The notes beneath the pieces were generated by a model. The model searched no databases. It was not told the origin of the DNA and worked only from the letters and a program-made list of their open reading frames with translations. From assembly GCF_001277215.2 (NCBI RefSeq), contig NZ_CP013940.1, forward strand, positions 2,356,001 through 2,420,000: a stretch of 64,000 nt of DNA, written 5' to 3'. A program made the position numbers and the translations under genes. This DNA comes from Cronobacter malonaticus LMG 23826. GTDB lineage: Bacteria; Pseudomonadota; Gammaproteobacteria; Enterobacterales; Enterobacteriaceae. Numbering within the stretch: the stretch's first letter is position 1; every line of letters begins with the position of its first letter. This document shows, piece after piece, positions 1 through 15,385 of this stretch.

Positions 1-168
1 CAGGTTCAGGCCCTGGAACATCATATCGTGATGCGGGCCGCGCGGACCTTTATGGTGCATCATCGGTGCGTTATTCGCGTCAGGTGCCGGGGTCTCCGCC
101 GCCTGTGCCAGATTAGCCGCACCAAGCGCCAGGGTGGAAGCAACGAAGATAGCCGTTAATTTACGCAT
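1..168 (-). CDS. spy: Spy, periplasmic chaperone (5' part only)
   Basis: The first 56 codons of a gene cut by the window edge. The product begins with a signal peptide (MRKLTAIFVASTLALG, with AxA-type cleavage near residue 23), followed by the His/Met-rich start of mature Spy (MMHHKG, then HHDMM). Spy is an ATP-independent, cradle-shaped periplasmic chaperone induced by envelope stress through BaeSR and CpxRA. The gene reads leftwards out of the window. The ATG at 168 is preceded by AAGGA-type spacing. Identity is firm from the N-terminus, but nothing can be said about the missing two thirds. Confidence 0.9.
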   Translation of the reverse strand, partial: MRKLTAIFVASTLALGAANLAQAAETPAPDANNAPMMHHKGPRGPHHDMMFQGLNL

Positions 169-261
169 AATGTTGTCCTTACTTTCAGTTAATTCAGCAA
201 CAGATTGTCGCCTTGACGAGATTAATTCTACGGGCAGATTCGTCAATCAGTCAGAGTCTGA

Positions 262-312
262 GTAAAACAGTGAAAGCATAAAAAACAATTATTGTGCGAT
301 TGTGGAGAAAAT
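262..312 (-). promoter_or_regulatory. Putative BaeR and CpxR sites upstream of spy
   Basis: On the minus strand, positions 312 to 296 read ATTTTCTCCACAATCGC, close to the BaeR box known upstream of E. coli spy (TTTTTCTCCATnATTGG). At 262-276 the plus strand reads GTAAA, five bases, then GAAAG, an imperfect match to the CpxR box (GTAAA-N5-GTAAA). Both lie 95 to 145 bases before the spy start. Assignment rests on remembered consensus sequences. Confidence 0.4.
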
Positions 313-437
313 AAGGAAAAACGGAGGAGAAACTTTTTTAAATATCACAACTGATTGATTGTGAAGAGAGTGTGAGCAGTATATAAGCGCGCCGCTGCAA
401 AATAAAGCGCCACGTTCAGAATTTTCCGTATTATTTT

Positions 438-458
438 TGCGGCCCACACAGGGCCGCA
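438..458 (-). terminator. Hairpin directly after astE
   Basis: A perfect 8-bp inverted repeat (TGCGGCCC, 5-base loop, GGGCCGCA) ends three bases from the astE stop codon. On the minus strand it is followed by an A-rich and not a T-rich stretch, so it is a weak intrinsic terminator. It may act as an mRNA 3'-end stem for the ast operon. Confidence 0.4.
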
Positions 459-460
459 CG

Positions 461-1426
461 TTATTTTATTTCCCGCAGCATTAATCCCGCGCGTAAACCA
501 AGCGCGACGGACGGATTCGGAAACAGCACCCGTTCATTTTCCTGGGCGTAATAGCGCTCATCGTCATCTTCCGCGAGCAGCGTGCCTGCGCTGAATGCCG
601 TGAAATTTTCGGTCTCAGCGGACATATGCAACACAAAGCGATCGCTGCGACGGGTGATTTGCTGCGCCACCTCAAAGCGGCGCGGCGCATCCAGCGCCGC
701 AGGGGCTGGCGAGCCATCCAGCAACGCTGACAGCGCCCGCTGCGTTGGCGCGAACTGGCTGAGATCGTTCTGGCCGAACGGCAGCGCCTTTCCGAGCTCC
801 AGCGTGCAGCTCAGCGCCCCAAAGCGCTCGCACGAAAAGTGCGTGAAGGTGCCGCCCGGCGCGCGGTGAAACACCAACGCCTGTAGCCCGGCGTCGCCAA
901 GCCAGGTGAGAAAATCCTCCGGCCACGCCGTAGTGCGCGCGGGCAGTACGCCAAAGCGCGGGAAGCGCGACGCGCGAATGGCGGTATGCAGATCCAGATG
1001 CCAGCGCACCGTTTCATCGCCCGCCGCGAAAAACGTCTCCAGCGCCTGCTCAAGACGTTGGGCGCGGGCGGTTTCCACACCCGGCGTGGCGGTTTGCCAG
1101 CGCCCGCCAAACAAACGATTGAGATCGTAATCGATAAACCGGCGACCGGCCCGCAGCGCCGCCGGGCTGCCGAGCACCACCAGCAGTCGCCAGACGAGCG
1201 GTTGTTCGCCGCGCACCATCGGCGCGAGGAGCTGCTCCAGCATCTCAACCGGCGCGGTTTCATTACCGTGAATGCCCGCGCTCACCACCAGCGCGCCGCG
1301 CACCTCGCCCGCGGGCGTCAGTTGCAGAATGCCTTCATCCAGCCACTCGATAGTCACACCGCCGCGTTGCAGCGTTGTCCTTGCGGGCGTCTCGCCGCGC
1401 AGCGTCTTACCAATAAAATCGTCCAC
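461..1426 (-). CDS. astE: Succinylglutamate desuccinylase AstE
   Basis: The last enzyme of arginine catabolism by the succinyltransferase pathway; it splits N-succinylglutamate into glutamate and succinate in the cytoplasm. The 321-residue product is a zinc carboxypeptidase-type protein. The HGNE motif near residue 53 and HLDLH near 143 supply the zinc ligands and acid/base residues. The start is GTG at 1426, supported by AAGGAG a few bases upstream. It is the promoter-distal gene of astCADBE, 9 bases after astB. Length and motifs are complete. Confidence 0.96.
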   Translation of the reverse strand: MDDFIGKTLRGETPARTTLQRGGVTIEWLDEGILQLTPAGEVRGALVVSAGIHGNETAPVEMLEQLLAPMVRGEQPLVWRLLVVLGSPAALRAGRRFIDYDLNRLFGGRWQTATPGVETARAQRLEQALETFFAAGDETVRWHLDLHTAIRASRFPRFGVLPARTTAWPEDFLTWLGDAGLQALVFHRAPGGTFTHFSCERFGALSCTLELGKALPFGQNDLSQFAPTQRALSALLDGSPAPAALDAPRRFEVAQQITRRSDRFVLHMSAETENFTAFSAGTLLAEDDDERYYAQENERVLFPNPSVALGLRAGLMLREIK

Positions 1427-1435
1427 AACGTCTCC

Positions 1436-6517
<5,082 letters not shown>

Positions 6518-6559
6518 TTAGTTGTTAATTAAATGTTCATTTGCGCTCTTACTGTAGAT

Positions 6560-6575
6560 TGCACGCTTCGTGCCA
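6560..6575 (-). promoter_or_regulatory. Sigma-54 promoter of astCADBE
   Basis: On the minus strand the sequence reads TGGCACGAAGCGTGCA, matching the -24/-12 consensus TGGCAC-N5-TTGCA with a single mismatch and the exact GG-N10-GC spacing. The predicted start near 6549 leaves an untranslated leader of about 60 bases before astC. E. coli astC is known to have an NtrC-activated sigma-54 promoter at the equivalent place. Confidence 0.85.
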
Positions 6576-6640
6576 GCCAGAGGAGAAAATGCATACCGGA
6601 GAGCCAGTGACGCTAAATCAATAGGTTACGAATTGTCGTT

Positions 6641-6668
6641 ATTCACTTTTATTGCATAAAAAGTGAAT
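6641..6668. promoter_or_regulatory. Inverted repeat upstream of the ast promoter (candidate ArgR region)
   Basis: Perfect 10-bp arms (attcactttt and aaaagtgaat) are separated by 8 bases. Each arm carries the TGAAT/ATTCA half-site of an ARG box, and the neighbouring bases contain further TGCAT/TTATG half-site-like words. The repeat lies 65 to 110 bases upstream of the -24 element, where an enhancer-type or ArgR complex could act. In E. coli, ArgR activates astC. The arm spacing is not that of a canonical 18-bp ARG box, so the assignment is tentative. Confidence 0.45.
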
Positions 6669-6928
6669 ACTTTTATGACAAAGCGGCCTTCACCATAAAA
6701 AAAACCGCACTTTTATGCATTGATAAAATATTGTTCTGGATTTGTGATCGTGACCGGGATTTGCCATGAAAACGCGCCCCTTTTCAGGGCATTCGCGCCG
6801 TCATGGTGCAAAAGAATGGGGTTCGCACCGCTTTTAACAATCGTCACAACCTTACCGGGCCGGGAGACGCGCGGGCGGTTTTTCTGTTACCATCGCGCCA
6901 CTCTTGTTCATCCAGTGTGTTCGCGACT

Positions 6929-7735
6929 ATGAAATTCATCTCTTTTAACATCAATGGCCTGCGCGCCCGCCCTCATCAGCTTGCCGCGCTGGTGGAACAG
7001 CATCAGCCGGACGTCATCGGCCTGCAGGAAACTAAAGTCCACGACGATATGTTCCCTCTCGAAGAGGTGGCGAAACTGGGCTACAACGTCTTTTATCATG
7101 GCCAGAAAGGCCACTACGGCGTGGCGCTGCTAACCAAAGCAACGCCGGTTTCCGTGCGCCGCGGCTTTCCGGGCGACGGTGAAGAGGCGCAGCGCCGTAT
7201 CATCATGGCCGAAATCCCTTCTTCTATCGGTGATATTACGGTCATCAACGGCTATTTCCCGCAGGGCGAGAGCCGCGATCACGAGGTGAAATTCCCGGCC
7301 AAAGCGAAGTTTTATCAGGATTTGCAGGACTATCTTGAAACAGCGCTGAGCAACGATAAGCCAGTGCTGATTATGGGCGATATGAATATCAGCCCAGGCG
7401 ATCTGGATATCGGCATCGGCGAAGAGAACCGCAAGCGCTGGCTGCGTACCGGCAAATGTTCGTTCCTGCCGGAAGAGCGCGAATGGATGGGCCGCCTGCT
7501 GAACTGGGGGCTTAAAGATACGTTCCGTCACGCTAACCCCGAAACGAGCGACCGCTACTCCTGGTTCGACTACCGCTCGAAAGGCTTTGACGATAACCGC
7601 GGCCTGCGCATCGACCTGCTGCTGGCGAGCGATCCGCTGATGGCGCGCCTGGCCGATACCGGCATCGATTACGACATCCGCGCGATGGAAAAACCCTCCG
7701 ATCACGCGCCGGTCTGGGCGACCTTCTCGCTGTAA
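6929..7735 (+). CDS. xthA: Exonuclease III XthA
   Basis: The major AP endonuclease and 3'-repair exonuclease, acting in base-excision repair. The ATG at 6929 gives 268 residues, the standard length; an upstream extension from 6803 is not homologous. Catalytic residues are visible: LQETK (metal-binding Glu near 34), GDMNI (Asp151/Asn153 type) and SDHAPV (catalytic His near 259). It is transcribed divergently from the ast operon. Confidence 0.97.
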   Translation: MKFISFNINGLRARPHQLAALVEQHQPDVIGLQETKVHDDMFPLEEVAKLGYNVFYHGQKGHYGVALLTKATPVSVRRGFPGDGEEAQRRIIMAEIPSSIGDITVINGYFPQGESRDHEVKFPAKAKFYQDLQDYLETALSNDKPVLIMGDMNISPGDLDIGIGEENRKRWLRTGKCSFLPEEREWMGRLLNWGLKDTFRHANPETSDRYSWFDYRSKGFDDNRGLRIDLLLASDPLMARLADTGIDYDIRAMEKPSDHAPVWATFSL

Positions 7736-7742
7736 TCTGTTC

Positions 7743-7768
7743 CGCTCCTCCTGTACGGGGAGGAGCCT
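7743..7768 (+). terminator. Hairpin after xthA
   Basis: GCTCCTCC, a 7-base loop, then GGAGGAGC, followed by a short CTTT. The apparent AGGAG ahead of nudG is part of this stem, which argues against using it as the nudG ribosome-binding site for the TTG at 7769. Confidence 0.55.
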
Positions 7769-7783
7769 TTGCGGAAAATCACC

Positions 7784-8197
7784 ATGCAAATCATTGATGT
7801 CGTGGCGGCAATTATCGTGCGCGAGGGCCGTTTGCTGCTGGCGCAGCGCTCGCCTGATGGCGATCAGCCGGGGCTGTGGGAATTTCCCGGCGGCAAAGTG
7901 GAGCCGGGCGAAAGCCAGCCTGCGGCGCTGGCGCGTGAGCTTACCGAAGAGCTGGCGATAAGCGCGCGTATTGGCCCGTATGTGGCAAGCCACACGCGTG
8001 AGGTTTCCGGGCGGGTTATTCGGTTACATGCGTGGCAGGTGGACGATTTCGACGGCGAGCCGCAGGCGCTGTGCCACAGTGCGCTCGTCTGGTGTGCGCC
8101 GCGCGAGGCGTTCGACTATGCGCTCGCCCCGGCGGATATTCCACTGCTGGAAGCGTTTATGTCCGCACGCGACGCCACACCAGCGGATTCGTGCTGA
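7784..8197 (+). CDS. nudG: Nudix CTP/(d)CTP pyrophosphohydrolase NudG
   Basis: Hydrolyses 5-methyl-dCTP, 5-hydroxy-CTP and related pyrimidine nucleotides to monophosphates. The 137-residue protein carries a full Nudix box, beginning GGKVEPGES near residue 38 and ending RELTEEL. The start is placed at the ATG at 7784 because E. coli NudG begins at the equivalent residue (MxIIxVVAAII). A TTG at 7769 is the only in-frame alternative. The 3' end overlaps the convergent ynjH by 41 bases. The E. coli ydjX-Z genes between xthA and nudG are absent. Confidence 0.93.
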   Translation: MQIIDVVAAIIVREGRLLLAQRSPDGDQPGLWEFPGGKVEPGESQPAALARELTEELAISARIGPYVASHTREVSGRVIRLHAWQVDDFDGEPQALCHSALVWCAPREAFDYALAPADIPLLEAFMSARDATPADSC

Positions 8198-8438
8198 GGG
8201 TTTTCTCGTCGCGCTGGCACTGCAACAGCACGCCATCGGCTTTGATGACCGCCCCTTCTGAGTAGTTCTGATCCTGATAGACGCAGCACTGAACACACTG
8301 CTGCTGCGAACGCTGGCCGCCGGTACTGAACACCTCTTCCGGCACGTTGACCTGCACATCCGGACGCAGCCTGTCGGCGCCCGCCGGCAGTGTGGCCAGC
8401 AGCGCCAGCGCCGCCAGTAAGCATTTTTTCACTGACAC
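8157..8438 (-). CDS. ynjH: YnjH, small secreted DUF1496 protein
   Basis: 93 residues with a signal peptide (GTG start; hydrophobic LLAALALLATLPAGA) and a cysteine-rich core (QQCVQCCVY near residue 47) typical of DUF1496. The function is unknown; it is probably periplasmic. The GTG at 8438 follows AGGGG at good spacing. It is convergent with nudG and overlaps its end. A perfect sigma-28 promoter match lies 60 to 90 bases upstream, in agreement with my recollection that E. coli ynjH belongs to the FliA regulon. Confidence 0.85.
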   Translation of the reverse strand: MSVKKCLLAALALLATLPAGADRLRPDVQVNVPEEVFSTGGQRSQQQCVQCCVYQDQNYSEGAVIKADGVLLQCQRDEKTLSTNPLVWRRVRT

Positions 8439-8500
8439 CCCGTTTCCCCTCTTGTGATGTTCCTGATTTCACTATAGCGCGTCGCGCTCTCCTTAAGAGG

Positions 8501-8527
8501 TTATCGGCGAGACGGGCGCGGAGTTTA
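8501..8527 (-). promoter_or_regulatory. Sigma-28 (FliA) promoter of ynjH
   Basis: On the minus strand TAAA (8527-8524), exactly 15 bases, then GCCGATAA (8508-8501). This is a full match to the TAAA-N15-GCCGATAA flagellar class 3 promoter. It starts just past the topB stop codon, so topB and ynjH need not be co-transcribed. The predicted leader is about 55 bases. Confidence 0.8.
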
Positions 8528-8537
8528 GCGCGGCGGT

Positions 8538-10484
8538 TTACTCCGCCGCAGGCTGGGCGCTACCGCGCTTGCGGGACGCAGGCTTTTTGCCGCCTTTGCC
8601 CGCGCGGCGTTTTTGCGCCTGCTGGGGAGCCACCAGACCGCGGAACTGACGCACCGGCGCACTACGCGCCTGATCAATGAGCGTGTAGAGCGTCTGCACC
8701 AGCGGCTGCATGAAATCCTGATAGCGGCACTGTTTTTCGCTGATTTGCGTCAGCGTCGATTCCCACTGCGCGGTCATGTCCGGGCGCGCGGCAAGCTCCG
8801 GCAATGCGTGGATCAGCGCTTTCCCGGCGGGCGTCGAATGAATATAGCGCCCCTGCTTTTCAAGGAAACCGCGCTTAAACAGAAGCTCGATAATGCCCGC
8901 GCGGGTCGCTTCGGTGCCAAGCCCGTCGGTGGCGCGCAGGATCTTCTTCAGATCTTTATCCTGCACGAAACGCGCGATGCCGGTCATGGCCGAGAGCAGC
9001 GTGGCGTCAGTAAAGTGGCGCGGCGGCTGGGTCTGGCGTTCAACCACTTCGCCACGCTCGCAGTGCAGCTCGTCGCCTTTTGCCACCACCGGTAGCGGCG
9101 TACCGTCGTTCTCTTCGTCGCGCTCTTTCGCGCCCAGCAGCGCGCGCCAGCCCGTTTCCGCCAGAAAGCGCGCTTTGGCGATAAATTTGCCGCCGGCTAT
9201 CTCAAGCTCAATGACGCATTTGCGAAACTGCGCGTCCTGGCAGAACTGCATCAGGTACTGACGGGCGATAAGCCCGTAGATTTTCGCCTCGCCGTCAGAG
9301 AGCGACGCGGGCGCGCTGCGCGCTGTGGGGATAATGGCGTGGTGCGCGTCCACTTTTTTGTCATCCCAGCAGCGGTTGCGGCGCTCCGGATCGACCGCGG
9401 GCTGCGGCAGGAGATCCGGCGCGTGAACGCCTATCGCCTTCAGCACCGCATGGCGGCCCGCGAAGTGTTCTTCCGGCAGGTAGCGGCAGTCGGAGCGCGG
9501 ATACGTAATGAGTTTGTGGGTTTCGTACAGCTTCTGGCAGATATCCAGCACCGTCTGCGCGCTCAGGTTGAAGCGTCTCGCGGCCTCGATTTGCAGCGTC
9601 GAGAGCGAGAACGGCAGCGGCGCGGCCTCGCTTTCGCGCTTGTCGTTATAGCTGGTAACCAGCGCAGGCTGTCCTTCAATGCGCTTAACGACATGCTCCG
9701 CCAGCGCGCGGTTGAGGAGCCGCCCTTCTTCATCCTGATAAGGCTCGCAGGCCTCGCTTGGCTGCCAGAGGGCGGTAAAGCGCTCCTGCGCGGGCGTAAT
9801 GATGTGCGCTTTGACCTCAAAGAAATCTTTGGCGACGAAGTTTTCAATCTCTTCGTCGCGCCGCACCACCAGCCCCAGCACAGGCGTCTGGACGCGGCCT
9901 ACCGAGAGCACGCCCTGGTAGCCCGCGTTCTGCCCGAGCAGCGTCCAGGCGCGCGTCATGTTAATGCCGTAAAGCCAGTCCGCGCGGGCGCGGGCGAGCG
10001 CCGAGGTGCTGAGCGGCACAAACTCGCGGTTCTCGCGCAGCTTGTCGATAGCGCGCTCCACCGCCTGCGGGTTGAGATCGTTAATCAGGCAGCGGCGCAC
10101 CTGCTGGCGCTTTTCCGCAGGCAGTTGCAGGTAGTCGAGCACTTCATCCACCAGCAGTTGCCCTTCGCGATCCGGGTCGCCTGCGTGAACAATCTCCTGC
10201 GCCTCGCGCAGCAGCTTTTTGATGACGTTAAGCTGCTTTGCGACAGACGGTTTCGGCTGGAGTTGCCACTTTTCCGGCACGATGGGTAAGTCGGCGAGAT
10301 TCCAGCGGCCATAACGACTGTCATAGGCGTCCGGCTGCGCCTGCTCCAGCAGATGCCCGACGCACCAGGTGACCACCTGGCCGTTCCCGCACTCAATAAA
10401 CCCGTCGCCCCGGCGGTGCGGTTTCGGCAACACGTCGGCGATGGCGCGCCCCAGACTGGGCTTTTCGGCAATAAACAACCGCAT
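8538..10484 (-). CDS. topB: DNA topoisomerase III TopB
   Basis: A type IA topoisomerase that decatenates and relaxes DNA and resolves recombination and replication intermediates. The 648 residues begin with the Toprim signature [12 protein letters not shown]. The catalytic tyrosine is in [10 protein letters not shown] near residue 328. The C-terminal 30 residues are strongly basic ([11 protein letters not shown]), as in the DNA-binding tail of the family. The gene starts 3 bases after the selD stop codon, so the two form an operon. Confidence 0.97.
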   Translation of the reverse strand: MRLFIAEKPSLGRAIADVLPKPHRRGDGFIECGNGQVVTWCVGHLLEQAQPDAYDSRYGRWNLADLPIVPEKWQLQPKPSVAKQLNVIKKLLREAQEIVHAGDPDREGQLLVDEVLDYLQLPAEKRQQVRRCLINDLNPQAVERAIDKLRENREFVPLSTSALARARADWLYGINMTRAWTLLGQNAGYQGVLSVGRVQTPVLGLVVRRDEEIENFVAKDFFEVKAHIITPAQERFTALWQPSEACEPYQDEEGRLLNRALAEHVVKRIEGQPALVTSYNDKRESEAAPLPFSLSTLQIEAARRFNLSAQTVLDICQKLYETHKLITYPRSDCRYLPEEHFAGRHAVLKAIGVHAPDLLPQPAVDPERRNRCWDDKKVDAHHAIIPTARSAPASLSDGEAKIYGLIARQYLMQFCQDAQFRKCVIELEIAGGKFIAKARFLAETGWRALLGAKERDEENDGTPLPVVAKGDELHCERGEVVERQTQPPRHFTDATLLSAMTGIARFVQDKDLKKILRATDGLGTEATRAGIIELLFKRGFLEKQGRYIHSTPAGKALIHALPELAARPDMTAQWESTLTQISEKQCRYQDFMQPLVQTLYTLIDQARSAPVRQFRGLVAPQQAQKRRAGKGGKKPASRKRGSAQPAAE

Positions 10485-10487
10485 CGA

Positions 10488-11531
10488 TTAGCGAATCTCC
10501 ACCATCGGACGGCCGCCGCGCGCGGTTTTCAGCTCGCCAATGGCGCTAAGCGTGATGCCATGCTGTGCCGCCACGGCCTGCACCTGCGCTTCTGCGGCTG
10601 GCTCCACCGCCAGCAGCAGGCCGCCGGAGGTTTGCGGATCGCACAGCAGGCTGCGCCAGGCGTCCGGCATGTCGCCCATCAGGTGGCCGTAGCTCGCAAA
10701 GTTACGGCTGGTGCCGCCCGGCACCGCGCCCTGCGCGATGTATTCTTCAACGCCTGGCAGTTTCGGCACGGCCTCATACCAGAGCTCCGCCTGCAGGCCC
10801 GCGCCCTGGCACACTTCGCTGAGGTGTCCCAGTAGCCCGAAGCCGGTGACATCCGTCATCGCCCGGACGCCGTCGATCTCTGCGAAATCAGCGCCCGCTT
10901 TATTCATGGTGCACATCACTTCTGTCGCCAGCCCCTGATGCTCAGGGCGCAGCAGCGATTTTTTCTCGGCGGTGGTCAGCACGCCGATACCCAGCGGTTT
11001 GGTGAGAAAGAGTTTGCAGCCCGCCTCGGCGGTGCTGTTTTTCTTCACGCGTTCGGTCGGCACGACGCCTGTGACCGCCAGGCCGAAAATCGGCTCCGGC
11101 GCGTCGATGGAGTGGCCGCCCGCGAGCGCAATGCCCGCCTGCTGACACGCAAAGCGCCCGCCTTCCACCACCTCGCGCGCGATTTCCGGCGCGAGCGTGT
11201 TAACCGGCCAGCCGAGGATCGCAATCGCCATGATCGGTTTGCCGCCCATCGCGTAGATGTCGCTGATGGCGTTGGTCGCAGCGATTCGGCCGAAATCGAA
11301 CGGGTTGTCCACGATAGGCATGAAGAAATCCGTGGTGCTGATAACGCTCGTGCCGTTGCCGAGATCGTACACCGCCGCGTCGTCGCGCGTTTCGTTGCCG
11401 ACAAGCAAGTTGGGGTCGATAAACTTCGCCTGATCGCTGTGCAGGATGGTTTCCAGCACCTTCGGGGAAATTTTACAACCGCAACCTGCTCCGTGGCTGT
11501 ACTGGGTCAGACGAATCGCTTGCTCACTCAT
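10488..11531 (-). CDS. selD: Selenide, water dikinase SelD
   Basis: Makes selenophosphate from selenide and ATP, the selenium donor for selenocysteine and selenouridine. The 347 residues carry the catalytic loop HGAGCGCK (Cys17 and Lys20 type). The catalytic position is cysteine and not selenocysteine. ATP-grasp-like AIRS features ([20 protein letters not shown]) are intact. It is the first gene of the selD-topB pair. Confidence 0.97.
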   Translation of the reverse strand: MSEQAIRLTQYSHGAGCGCKISPKVLETILHSDQAKFIDPNLLVGNETRDDAAVYDLGNGTSVISTTDFFMPIVDNPFDFGRIAATNAISDIYAMGGKPIMAIAILGWPVNTLAPEIAREVVEGGRFACQQAGIALAGGHSIDAPEPIFGLAVTGVVPTERVKKNSTAEAGCKLFLTKPLGIGVLTTAEKKSLLRPEHQGLATEVMCTMNKAGADFAEIDGVRAMTDVTGFGLLGHLSEVCQGAGLQAELWYEAVPKLPGVEEYIAQGAVPGGTSRNFASYGHLMGDMPDAWRSLLCDPQTSGGLLLAVEPAAEAQVQAVAAQHGITLSAIGELKTARGGRPMVEIR

Positions 11532-11678
11532 GGACCGCTCCTTGTTTGGTCAGAATCAGGTGATCGTTGTCATTCGATAAAGCGCGCTTATGGTAGCGCC
11601 AGAAAGACGGGGTGGTAAGTATGGCTGTCTGAATTGCGCCGCTTTTGCTCACAATCCAGACAGTTTTGCGCGTGGCCT

Positions 11679-12230
11679 TCAGAAATGACGCACGAAGGGG
11701 GCGGTGTCCGGCAGGTTAATCGTGGTGGAGGCCTTCAGTTGCGGCGTGCCGAGGTAGAGAAAACCGACAATCTGATCCTGCTCGCGGCATTCAAACGCCT
11801 CGCGCACCAGAGCGTTGTCGGTAAACGGCCCGCTGCGCCAGATGCCGTTAAAGCCCTGGGCGAGCGCCGCCATCTGCATCGCCATCACCGCGCAACCTGC
11901 GCTGACCACCTGCTCCCAGCGCGGCACTTTGTGGTGTTCTTCGCAATGCGCCACCACGGTGATGATAAGCGGCGCGCGGAACGGCGCGTTGCGGGCTTTG
12001 TCGATGGCCTTCTCATCCTGACCGTCAGCGATGGCGGCTTTCTCCAGCAGCGCGCTGAAACGCTCGCGCCCTTCGCCTTCAATGATAAAGAAACGCCACG
12101 GCTGCAGTGTGCCGTGATCCGGCGCGCGCAGGCCCGCCCGCAGAATATTTTCCAGCGCGTCGCCCGCTGGGGCAGGCTCAGCGAGACGTGAGGCGCTGCG
12201 GCGGTTGACCAGCATATCTAATGCATCCAT
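11679..12230 (-). CDS. ydjA: Nitroreductase-family protein YdjA
   Basis: A minimal FMN-binding nitroreductase fold of 183 residues; the in vivo substrate is unknown. The N-terminal RRSASRL and the region [11 protein letters not shown] are the FMN phosphate-contact segments of this small subfamily. The ATG at 12230 is preferred over one 30 bases upstream because AAAGGAG precedes it at good spacing and E. coli YdjA starts at the same residue. It is transcribed divergently from sppA. Confidence 0.93.
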   Translation of the reverse strand: MDALDMLVNRRSASRLAEPAPAGDALENILRAGLRAPDHGTLQPWRFFIIEGEGRERFSALLEKAAIADGQDEKAIDKARNAPFRAPLIITVVAHCEEHHKVPRWEQVVSAGCAVMAMQMAALAQGFNGIWRSGPFTDNALVREAFECREQDQIVGFLYLGTPQLKASTTINLPDTAPFVRHF

Positions 12231-12404
12231 CTCAACTCTCCTTTGATGATTTTTACTCATAAAATTAACACAGCGGTATGTTTTGTTACACCCTGCCCGC
12301 GTTTCCTGCTGACAAGCCCGCCCGTGGTATTTACACTTTGTCGGCGTCCCGCCTGTAGCGGGAGGTTACGGGGTTCCCCGTTATTCACGGATTAGGGAGA
12401 GTAA

Positions 12405-14255
12405 ATGCGTACCCTTTGGCGAATTATTGCCGGATTCTTTAAGTGGACCTGGCGCCTGCTCAATATCATCAGAGAGCTGGTGATGAATCTGCTGTTTCTC
12501 CTGCTGGTGCTGGTGTGCGTCGGCGTCTGGATGCAGTTTAACAGCGGCCCGTCTGAGCCCGGACGCGGCGCGCTGCTGCTTGATATCAGCGGCGTGGTAG
12601 TGGATAAACCGTCGGTCAATAATAAGCTTGGCGCGCTGGGCCGTCAGCTCTTTGGCGCAAGCTCCGACCGCTTACAGGAAAATTCGCTGTTTGATATCGT
12701 CAATGCGATTCGCCAGGCGAAGGACGATCGCAATATCACCGGCATCGTGCTGGATCTGAAAGATTTCGCCGGCGCCGATCAGCCGTCGATGCAGTATATC
12801 GGCAAGGCGCTGCGCGAATTCCGCGACGCCGGCAAACCGGTGTACGCCATCGGCGAAAGCTACAGCCAGGGCCAGTATTACCTCGCGAGCTTCGCCAATA
12901 AGATTTGGCTCTCGCCGCAGGGCACCGTCGATCTGCACGGCTTCGCCACCAATGGCCTCTACTACAAATCACTGCTCGATAAGCTGAAAGTGACCACGCA
13001 TGTGTTCCGCGTCGGCACCTATAAATCCGCCGTCGAGCCGTTTATCCGCGACGATATGTCGCCCGCCGCCCGTGAAGCCGACAGCCGCTGGATTGGCGAA
13101 CTGTGGCAGAACTACCTCGGCACGATCGCGGCTAACCGTCAGGTACCGGCAAGCCAGATCTTCCCTGGCGCTCAGGCGATGATCGCGGGTCTTGAAGCCG
13201 CAGGCGGCGATACCGCGAAATACGCGCTCGACAATAAGCTGGTGGATGAACTGGCGAGCAGCGCGGCCATCGACAAAGCGCTGGTGAAACAGTTTGGCTG
13301 GAGCGACAAGGATAAAGATTTCCGCGCCGTCAGTATTTACGACTACCCGGTGAACAAGCCGTCCGAACAGGGCGAGAGCATTGCCGTGGTGTTCGCTAAT
13401 GGCGCCATCATGGATGGCGAAGAGACGCCGGGGAACGTCGGCGGTGATACCACTGCCGCGCAGATCCGCGACGCGCGTCTGGATCCGAAAGTGAAAGCCA
13501 TTGTGCTGCGGGTGAACAGCCCGGGCGGCAGCGTGACGGCTTCAGAAACCATCCGCCAGGAGCTGGCGGCGGCGAAAGAAGCCGGTAAACCGGTGGTGGT
13601 GTCGATGGGCGGCATGGCGGCGTCCGGCGGTTACTGGATCTCCACACCCGCTAACTACATCGTTGCGAACCCCAGCACGCTCACCGGCTCTATCGGTATC
13701 TTTGGTGTTATCAACACGATGGAAAACAGCCTGGATGCGATTGGCGTGCATACCGACGGCGTGGCGACCTCGCCGCTCGCCGATGTGTCGGTGACCAAAG
13801 CGCTGCCGCCGGAAGTGCAAAAGCTGATGCAGTTAACCATCGAAAACGGTTATCAGCGCTTTATCGGCCTGGTGGCGCAGTCGCGTAACAAAACCCCGCA
13901 GCAGATTGACCAGATTGCGCAGGGCCACGTCTGGACGGGTGAAGACGCGAAGCAAAACGGTTTGGTGGACAGCCTTGGCGATTTCGACGACGCCGTGAAG
14001 AAAGCCGCCGAGCTTGCGAAGCTGAAATCCTGGCATCTCGATTTCTATCAGGATGAGCCTGGCTTTATCGATATGGTGATTGCCAACCTGACCGGCTCGG
14101 TGCACGCGATGCTGCCGCAGGCGCTTCAGGCCTGGCTGCCTGCGCCGGTGGCAGATGCGGCGCTGGCGGCGAAGAAGGAAGGCGATAAGCTCGCGGCCTT
14201 TAACGATCCGCAGAACCGTTACGCTTTCTGCCTCACCTGCGGCGACGTGCGCTAA
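12405..14255 (+). CDS. sppA: Signal peptide peptidase SppA (protease IV)
   Basis: An inner-membrane serine protease that degrades cleaved signal peptides. The 616 residues match the 67-kDa enterobacterial form with two tandem S49 halves. The N-terminal membrane anchor ([15 protein letters not shown]) lies near residues 27-42. The Ser/Lys dyad is visible: the lysine in [10 protein letters not shown] near 209 and the nucleophile in [10 protein letters not shown] near 409. A hairpin terminator follows. Confidence 0.96.
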   Translation: MRTLWRIIAGFFKWTWRLLNIIRELVMNLLFLLLVLVCVGVWMQFNSGPSEPGRGALLLDISGVVVDKPSVNNKLGALGRQLFGASSDRLQENSLFDIVNAIRQAKDDRNITGIVLDLKDFAGADQPSMQYIGKALREFRDAGKPVYAIGESYSQGQYYLASFANKIWLSPQGTVDLHGFATNGLYYKSLLDKLKVTTHVFRVGTYKSAVEPFIRDDMSPAAREADSRWIGELWQNYLGTIAANRQVPASQIFPGAQAMIAGLEAAGGDTAKYALDNKLVDELASSAAIDKALVKQFGWSDKDKDFRAVSIYDYPVNKPSEQGESIAVVFANGAIMDGEETPGNVGGDTTAAQIRDARLDPKVKAIVLRVNSPGGSVTASETIRQELAAAKEAGKPVVVSMGGMAASGGYWISTPANYIVANPSTLTGSIGIFGVINTMENSLDAIGVHTDGVATSPLADVSVTKALPPEVQKLMQLTIENGYQRFIGLVAQSRNKTPQQIDQIAQGHVWTGEDAKQNGLVDSLGDFDDAVKKAAELAKLKSWHLDFYQDEPGFIDMVIANLTGSVHAMLPQALQAWLPAPVADAALAAKKEGDKLAAFNDPQNRYAFCLTCGDVR

Positions 14256-14278
14256 CGCGTCAGCGTCGACCCTGTCAC

Positions 14279-14307
14279 AGCCCGGCCAGCGCCGGGCTGA
14301 TTTTTTT
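14279..14307 (+). terminator. Intrinsic terminator after sppA
   Basis: AGCCCGGC, a 4-base loop, GCCGGGCT, then GA and seven T. A strong rho-independent terminator 24 bases after the stop codon. Confidence 0.85.
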
Positions 14308-14356
14308 GCGCAGCACCTCTATACTGCGCGGGTTTATGCACAACGAAAGCTGACCT

Positions 14357-15373
14357 ATGCAAAAGAAATCGATTTACGTTGCCTATACCGGCGGCACCAT
14401 CGGTATGCAACGCTCCGAACACGGCTACATTCCCGTCTCCGGCCATCTCCAGCAGCAGCTCGCCCAGATGCCGGAGTTTCACCGCCCCGAAATGCCGGAT
14501 TTCACCATTCACGAATATGCGCCCCTGATGGACTCTTCCGATATGACGCCGCAGGACTGGCAGCATATCGCCGAAGATATCAAAGCCCATTACGATGAAT
14601 ATGACGGCTTTGTGATCCTGCATGGCACCGATACGATGGCGTTCACGGCGTCGGCGCTCTCGTTTATGCTGGAGAATCTCAGCAAGCCGGTTATCGTCAC
14701 CGGCTCGCAGATCCCGCTCGCTGAGCTGCGCTCCGACGGGCAGACCAACCTGCTGAACTCCCTCTACGTGGCGGCGAACTACCCGATTAGCGAAGTGACG
14801 CTGTTCTTCAACAACCGGCTCTATCGCGGCAACCGCACCACCAAAGCCCACGCTGACGGTTTCGACGCGTTTGCCTCCCCTAACCTGCCGCCGCTGCTGG
14901 AAGCGGGCATTCATATTCGTCGCCTGAATACGCCACCTGCCCCACACGGCCACGGCGAACTGTGCGTGCACCCGATCACCCCGCAGCCTATCGGCGTGGT
15001 GACGATCTATCCGGGCATTTCCGCTGACGTGGTGCGTAACTTCTTACGCCAGCCGGTGCGGGCGCTGATCCTGCGCTCTTACGGTGTCGGCAACGCGCCG
15101 CAGCACGGCGAGTTCCTCAAAGAGTTGCAGGAAGCGTGCTCGCGCGGGATTGTGGTGGTTAACCTGACGCAGTGTATGTCCGGCAAAGTGAACATGGGCG
15201 GCTATGCTACCGGCAACGCGCTGGCCCATGCGGGCGTCATCAGCGGCTTCGACATGACGGTCGAGGCGACGCTCACCAAACTGCACTATCTGTTAAGCCA
15301 GGGGCTGGAGCCGCAGGCAATTCGCGAAGCGATGATGCGTAACCTGCGCGGCGAGCTGACCCCGGACGATTAA
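14357..15373 (+). CDS. ansA: L-asparaginase I AnsA (cytoplasmic)
   Basis: Hydrolyses asparagine to aspartate and ammonia in the cytoplasm (low-affinity form). The 338 residues have no signal peptide. The first active-site motif is AYTGGTIG near residue 10 and the second is HGTDTMAF near residue 90. Twelve bases separate it from pncA, so the two are co-transcribed as in E. coli. Confidence 0.96.
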   Translation: MQKKSIYVAYTGGTIGMQRSEHGYIPVSGHLQQQLAQMPEFHRPEMPDFTIHEYAPLMDSSDMTPQDWQHIAEDIKAHYDEYDGFVILHGTDTMAFTASALSFMLENLSKPVIVTGSQIPLAELRSDGQTNLLNSLYVAANYPISEVTLFFNNRLYRGNRTTKAHADGFDAFASPNLPPLLEAGIHIRRLNTPPAPHGHGELCVHPITPQPIGVVTIYPGISADVVRNFLRQPVRALILRSYGVGNAPQHGEFLKELQEACSRGIVVVNLTQCMSGKVNMGGYATGNALAHAGVISGFDMTVEATLTKLHYLLSQGLEPQAIREAMMRNLRGELTPDD

Positions 15374-15385
15374 AAGGAGCATGGT

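Noticed and set aside
9339..10289. A 316-codon open frame on the plus strand opposite topB
   Set aside because: Shadow of topB with the same Arg/His-rich bias.
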